A stretch of DNA of 64,000 nucleotides from Bin5 sp965116395. Its GTDB lineage: Bacteria; Chloroflexota; Anaerolineae; Caldilineales; Caldilineaceae. The position numbers were made by a program, and so were the translations under genes. This document shows positions 60,316 to 64,000 of this stretch, one piece after another. Position 1 is the stretch's first letter; each line of letters opens with the position of its first letter. The notes beneath the pieces were generated by a model. It made no database searches. It was not told the origin of the DNA and was given only the letters and a program-made list of their open reading frames with translations. The stretch lies in NCBI GenBank assembly GCA_965116395.1, contig OZ220684.1, forward strand, positions 3,472,001 to 3,536,000. Reading direction: 5' to 3'.

Positions 60316-61179
60316 TCAGTCAACCGGCACTCGATAAGAGGTTTCTTCGATCTTGTCGTGGTCCGACGAGCGTGCAATGGCCATTGCACGCTCGGTAACC
60401 GGCAGATAGTAGTGTGTTTCGGCGTTCATCGAGATAAACCCCTCCGCGTAGGCAACGCCGCCGGACATTCCAAAGGCGCCGTCGCTGGTCTCGATGCGCT
60501 TGCGGGCATAGGCCCCGCCATAGCCCTGGCTGACAAGACAGTCCAAAGCAGCCAGCTTCTTATCAACAACGTCGGTGATGTCGATAAAGACATCGTTGTA
60601 GTACCCGCCCTCGGATTGCCAGACCTGTCGCGGAATCGCGGCCGCGCCGGTGCCGAAGAAGAAGACCTGGGCCGACTTGTGCGGTGGATTGGTGTCGCCG
60701 GGATCCACGCCGGATGCGAGCGACAAGGCATGCAGAACGATCTGCCCGGCGACGGCATGGGCGTTGGTCAGGCCGTCGCCCTCTTTTGGAAAGTGGGTCA
60801 GCACCAAGTCCGGCTTAAGCTGGCGCAAGAGCCGGGCCAGACGCCTCACCGCCTCGTCCGTGACGAGCAGAACGGCATCATCGGCGCCGAAAAAGAATAC
60901 GTCATCAACGCCCAACAGCTTGCAGGCCTCGCGCGCCTCTTCCGCCTTGACATCGGATCGCTCGGCCATCAACGACTGCAACTCATCGGCCTCCGGCACC
61001 TCACTGCGATGATGCATCTCATCGCTGATGACCTTATCATGAACACGCGCCCCGTGCGTGAGGACGACACAGCCAACATAGTCGCCGCGGGCGGCGTGAT
61101 GGGCCATTGTCCCTCCGGACTGATCGAAAATGTCGGCGGGATGCGCGCCGACGGACAGAATGCGTAGCGACTCGGACAT
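60316..61179 (-). CDS. PIG-L family deacetylase-like protein with altered zinc/general-base motif
   Basis: A 287-residue LmbE/PIG-L fold protein. The family motif A-H-P-D-D appears as AHPADIFDQSGGTMAHH (residues 12-28), so His13 and Asp16 (zinc ligands) remain but the Asp at position 15, the general base in characterised members such as MshB, is Ala. The third zinc ligand would be His in LTNAHAVAGQ. It is full length otherwise. Family enzymes remove acetyl groups from GlcNAc-type sugars; this variant may have a different reaction. In the leftward run with PhyH genes and a glycosidase-like protein. Confidence 0.82.
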   Translation of the reverse strand: MSESLRILSVGAHPADIFDQSGGTMAHHAARGDYVGCVVLTHGARVHDKVISDEMHHRSEVPEADELQSLMAERSDVKAEEAREACKLLGVDDVFFFGADDAVLLVTDEAVRRLARLLRQLKPDLVLTHFPKEGDGLTNAHAVAGQIVLHALSLASGVDPGDTNPPHKSAQVFFFGTGAAAIPRQVWQSEGGYYNDVFIDITDVVDKKLAALDCLVSQGYGGAYARKRIETSDGAFGMSGGVAYAEGFISMNAETHYYLPVTERAMAIARSSDHDKIEETSYRVPVD

Positions 61180-61260
61180 GGGTCATGCCTCCTAGTTGTT
61201 GTGGGAGCTCAGATCACCCTAAAGTATAGCTTACAAACCCACGAGGAGTGAGTGGCCAAA

Positions 61261-61316
61261 AACAGGCGCTACTGAAATTCTCCTGGCCGGCGAATTCGTC
61301 TACAAAAGCGCCTGTT
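61261..61316 (-). terminator. Hairpin with T-run after the glycosidase-like gene
   Basis: Arms AACAGGCGCT (61261-61270) and AGCGCCTGTT (61307-61316) are exact complements with a 36-base loop that can fold further through two GAATTC-like sites. On the minus strand the stem ends CTGTTTTTGG, giving a short U-tract. Probable leaky terminator. Confidence 0.45.
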
Positions 61317-61328
61317 CGAAGACCGCGT

Positions 61329-62927
61329 TCACGACGCAACAGGGTCCTCGAAGTGAAACGAGAACAGTTCGGCGTCGCGCAGAAAGAAGCGCAGCTTGCG
61401 CCAGTAGGTTCTCTCGCCCGGCCCGCCCCAACGGGAGCCGACCCCAGCCGGTATGTCGGGACTCCCCGTCCACGTTACCGTATGAGCGACACTGTCGCCC
61501 GTGAACGTATCGCAACGCTCCTTCAGGCAAGGCTCAAGCGGCTCGTCATACCTGTCTGCAACCTCGACCCGCACCGAGCCCCCCGGCGCGCAACGGGCAT
61601 TGATTACCAATTTCGTCCCCAGACTGATCAACTGGCGCGTCACAACAGTCCCCTCGCGATACCTATTCGCATACAGCCCCGCGTACCCGTCCTTGCGTAA
61701 GGTAGCCAGCCCCAGACCGAACCTCGCATTCAACGGATCGCGCGCTTCCGGATGATCCAGACTCTCACGCGCGCCGGAGAGGAAGAAGTCATGGTGGTAA
61801 TTCGTTCCGCCGTGATAGAACCACAGCTCATCATCCATCTCGATCGGCGGGCTCACCAGCGAAACCATGTAAGCGTCCCAGTACCCCTCCCCGCGCGGGG
61901 CCAGGAACGGCTGACGCTTGCCGGTCCGCTGCCAGCGCAACCCGTCACGGCTCATCAACAGCTGAACCTCCATCTCGTTGTCAACCGCCTGGAACACGCC
62001 GACCGTAGCCAGATGCACATTGCCCATCTTATACTGCGACATGCCGTAGAACGAGTCGTCCAGGTTGTCCTCCTCGTCGTCGGCCGCCGCCACCAGGACC
62101 GGCTCGCTCCAGTGCAGAAAGTCGTGGCTGCGGCACTGAAAGACACGCCGCTGACTGTAGGCGGCGAAGTTGTGCGGCTCGTTGGTTATGGTGAAGGAGC
62201 GGCGATTCTGCGGATTGCGCATGTTGTTCGCGCCGGCCGCAACCATCATCACATGCCGCGTATTCTGCACGAACTCACGCGCATATTCATCATAGAAGAG
62301 TGCCGACACGTCGTCGAGCTTGGATCCCAGCATTCCGATCGATGGCAGCTCGTCATAAACGGTCCAATGAATGCCATCAGGCGAGCGCGCGCACCTGATA
62401 TTGTGAAAACTGGCGACCTCGTCGTTCCGCATGTGAGAGAAGAGCGCGCGAAAACGCTCGTCCGGGCTGGAAGGATGGGGATCTAGCACGACATTCATCG
62501 AGTGGACCTGCCCAAACTCGCTGTCGCCCAGAACAATGTTGGTCTTGTGGCCGTACAGTTCGTATGCATCCAGTTCCGGCTTCTGCCAGTGGATCCCGTC
62601 CTCGCTCTCGGCATAAAGCTGGCGCGAAAAGGTTCCAAAGGGGTTGTTCGGGATCGGCTCGGGCGCGGGTTTTCCGGCCATGTCCTCATACCAGCACTTG
62701 AAGAGGCCATCCTGCGGGTCGCGCAGCACGCAGTAATTCGAATAGGTAAAATAGGGCACGTGCTCCCAGGGGCGATCCTTGCTGATAAGAGGTGTTTCCA
62801 GGCGGCGTTTGGGCCGGTGCCAGCGGCGCGTCACATCCTGCACAGAATCGATTATGACATTGTCCAGAAAAGTCTGTGTAAACTCTTTGACGTACAGTTG
62901 GGTGCTGTCCCTGCTCAGATCGCGCAT
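61329..62927 (-). CDS. Five-bladed beta-propeller glycosidase-like protein (GH32/GH43/GH68 fold)
   Basis: A 532-residue protein. ATG 62927 has GGGGAG seven bases upstream. Repeated blade-like segments: LFKCWYEDM, YAESEDGIHWQKPELD, RCARSPDGIHWTVYDE, CRSHDFLHWSEPVLV, LLMSRDGLRWQRTG, WFYHGGTNYHHDFF. The repeated S-x-DG-x-HW pattern is typical of uncharacterised sucrase/xylosidase-fold proteins. The C-terminal 110 residues form a beta-sandwich-like domain (KLVINARCAPGGSVRVEV). No signal peptide is evident. Substrate unknown. Confidence 0.7.
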   Translation of the reverse strand: MRDLSRDSTQLYVKEFTQTFLDNVIIDSVQDVTRRWHRPKRRLETPLISKDRPWEHVPYFTYSNYCVLRDPQDGLFKCWYEDMAGKPAPEPIPNNPFGTFSRQLYAESEDGIHWQKPELDAYELYGHKTNIVLGDSEFGQVHSMNVVLDPHPSSPDERFRALFSHMRNDEVASFHNIRCARSPDGIHWTVYDELPSIGMLGSKLDDVSALFYDEYAREFVQNTRHVMMVAAGANNMRNPQNRRSFTITNEPHNFAAYSQRRVFQCRSHDFLHWSEPVLVAAADDEEDNLDDSFYGMSQYKMGNVHLATVGVFQAVDNEMEVQLLMSRDGLRWQRTGKRQPFLAPRGEGYWDAYMVSLVSPPIEMDDELWFYHGGTNYHHDFFLSGARESLDHPEARDPLNARFGLGLATLRKDGYAGLYANRYREGTVVTRQLISLGTKLVINARCAPGGSVRVEVADRYDEPLEPCLKERCDTFTGDSVAHTVTWTGSPDIPAGVGSRWGGPGERTYWRKLRFFLRDAELFSFHFEDPVAS

Positions 62928-62997
62928 GTCTTTTCTCCCCGGCCCTCGTCTACTCAACAGTTGAACTTAATATGTATGACTGATGGTACACCGCCAG

Positions 62998-64000
62998 TCA
63001 GATCGCATGGCCGATTCGCGCGCCATCAGTGGTGGCCTCGAAGATAAATCGGGAAGCGCTGGCAGCGCCGATGACATGCAGTTCGTCAACCTTGCCCGCC
63101 AGCGCAGTGGCCAGCGGATTGTAGGGCTGGCTGCCGGCTGCAATGACAATCGCGTCGAACGGACCGACTGCCTGCTCGTCATCGGTGTATATGCTCTTCA
63201 GGTTTGCACCTGCCCTATTTGCGCCCGCCAAGTCGTGCCCGACTATTATCCTCACTCCGTAATCGGCCAGTCGTTGGCAGAGCATCGCTGCGTCCCGTTC
63301 GCCCAGGTCGGCGCCGGCCCGGGCCATCGCGGCCACGAAAGTGACCGCCACCCCCGCGCTGCGCAGGTGGTCGGCAGCCACAAAGGCCTGCGCATGACCG
63401 TCGCGGTCAACGACCAGAACGTTTTTGCAGCTATCCGTTTTGCCGTCAAGCACTTCATGGACAGTCAGAGCGTCCTTGTCGTTGCCGTTGATCCGCGCTC
63501 GAATTGGGCTCGAACCCGTCGCCAGGATCACCGCATCCGGGTGCAACGCCAGTATGCTATCATCTGTTGCCTCGACGCCTGTCCGAACTTCAAAACGACC
63601 GCTAGCGGCTTGACGCTGATAGTACTCTGCGATTGTCGAAAAGTTGCGGCGCAACGGCGCCGCGCCGGCCAGGTGGACCTGACCACCGACGCGATCCGCC
63701 CTCTCCAGGACAATCACCTCATGGCCCCGCTCAGATGCGATTATCGCAGCCTCCATGCCGGCCGGACCTGCGCCCGCAATCACGACCCGCCTGCGCAACG
63801 CAGCGGGCACAGGAGTCGCCCAGTCCTTCTCACGGCCGGTCACCGGGTTGTAGATGCAGCCGACCGGACCCTCGCCGCCGTCACAACAGAACTGACAGCG
63901 GATGCAGAGCCTGATCTCACCGCGCCGGCCGTCGCGCAGCTTGTTCACAAAATGGGCATCGGCAAAATGACCCTTTGTAATGCCCACTACGTCCAGACAG
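62998..64000 (-). CDS. Old-yellow-enzyme family FMN/FAD/4Fe-4S oxidoreductase, C-terminal part (N-terminus outside window)
   Basis: Reading leftward from the window edge, 333 codons of the C-terminal half of a 2,4-dienoyl-CoA reductase/trimethylamine-dehydrogenase-type enzyme. The fragment begins in the end of the FMN barrel (VVGITKGHFADAHFVNKLRD). The Fe-S cluster Cys residues are in CIRCQFCC and a later GCIYNP. The FAD-binding motif is VVIAGAGPAGMEAA, a second Rossmann core is NVLVVDRDGHAQA, and the C-terminal FAD motif is ELHVIGAA. A GTG at 63987 is not the real start, because the frame stays open and in-family to position 64000. It probably begins the leftward run. Confidence 0.85.
   Translation of the reverse strand, partial: CLDVVGITKGHFADAHFVNKLRDGRRGEIRLCIRCQFCCDGGEGPVGCIYNPVTGREKDWATPVPAALRRRVVIAGAGPAGMEAAIIASERGHEVIVLERADRVGGQVHLAGAAPLRRNFSTIAEYYQRQAASGRFEVRTGVEATDDSILALHPDAVILATGSSPIRARINGNDKDALTVHEVLDGKTDSCKNVLVVDRDGHAQAFVAADHLRSAGVAVTFVAAMARAGADLGERDAAMLCQRLADYGVRIIVGHDLAGANRAGANLKSIYTDDEQAVGPFDAIVIAAGSQPYNPLATALAGKVDELHVIGAASASRFIFEATTDGARIGHAI

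Noticed and set aside
63985..63987. GTG as the start of the OYE-type gene
   Set aside because: The frame remains open and in-family to the window edge; the fragment begins inside the flavin barrel.

Overview
The window reads as a piece of a GC-rich heterotrophic bacterial genome, most likely Chloroflexota (Caldilinea-like), with sponge- or marine-associated lineages rich in phytanoyl-CoA dioxygenases as the alternative. This rests on gene content and protein style: solute-binding lipoproteins with Ala/Glu/Pro-rich spacers, fibronectin type III repeats with Thr/Ala/Pro linkers, GAF-PAS histidine kinases, several sugar and peptide ABC importers, and many Gfo/Idh, PIG-L, PhyH and uronate-dehydrogenase-like enzymes. 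No rRNA, tRNA, CRISPR array or phage gene was seen.

Layout. 1-5.5 kb is a patchwork: a partial histidine kinase whose GAF domain is interrupted by one FN3 unit, decayed FN3 debris, an HdeD-like membrane protein, and a restriction-endonuclease-like gene bracketed by a 159-bp direct duplication of a transporter 3' end. 5.5-8.9 kb is a CUT1 sugar importer. 9.5-16.3 kb holds a frameshifted FN3 exoprotein, an MFS exporter, a small toxin-antitoxin island, a metallo-beta-lactamase-fold hydrolase, HAD and Nudix hydrolases and a 10-bp-periodic repeat array. 16.8-27.6 kb carries a Kef-type antiporter, RecD2 helicase, a TIM-barrel isomerase, an alkaline-phosphatase-fold enzyme, a ribokinase and a ferritin-like protein, with three copies of a roughly 300-bp MITE-like repeat in the spacers. 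27.9-31.4 kb is a second CUT1 importer.

31.8-49.8 kb is one long co-oriented block: 2-hydroxyacid dehydrogenase, a glycosidase-like/FGE fusion, a PhyH dioxygenase, three tandem copies of a two-gene cassette (uronate-dehydrogenase-like enzyme plus NHL beta-propeller), a second ferritin-like protein and a complete five-gene peptide-type ABC importer. 49.9-54.6 kb is a convergent second peptide-type importer lacking ATPases, with an epimerase. 55-64 kb holds a GH127-like protein and a leftward run of Gfo/Idh oxidoreductase, two PhyH enzymes, a PIG-L protein lacking the usual general-base Asp, a beta-propeller glycosidase-like protein and an OYE-family flavoprotein cut by the window edge.

The 28-64 kb region looks like an import-and-oxidation locus for unusual carbohydrates or sugar acids: importers bring in oligomers, GH-like enzymes trim them, and dehydrogenases, a possible lactonase-type propeller and Fe(II)/2-oxoglutarate dioxygenases process them. 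That pathway is inference. The strongest structural observations are the triplicated cassette, the FN3 insertion inside a GAF domain, the duplication around the restriction-like gene, the MITE with a candidate target duplication at a Shine-Dalgarno, and a strong hairpin in the spacer after the binding-protein gene in all four ABC operons.
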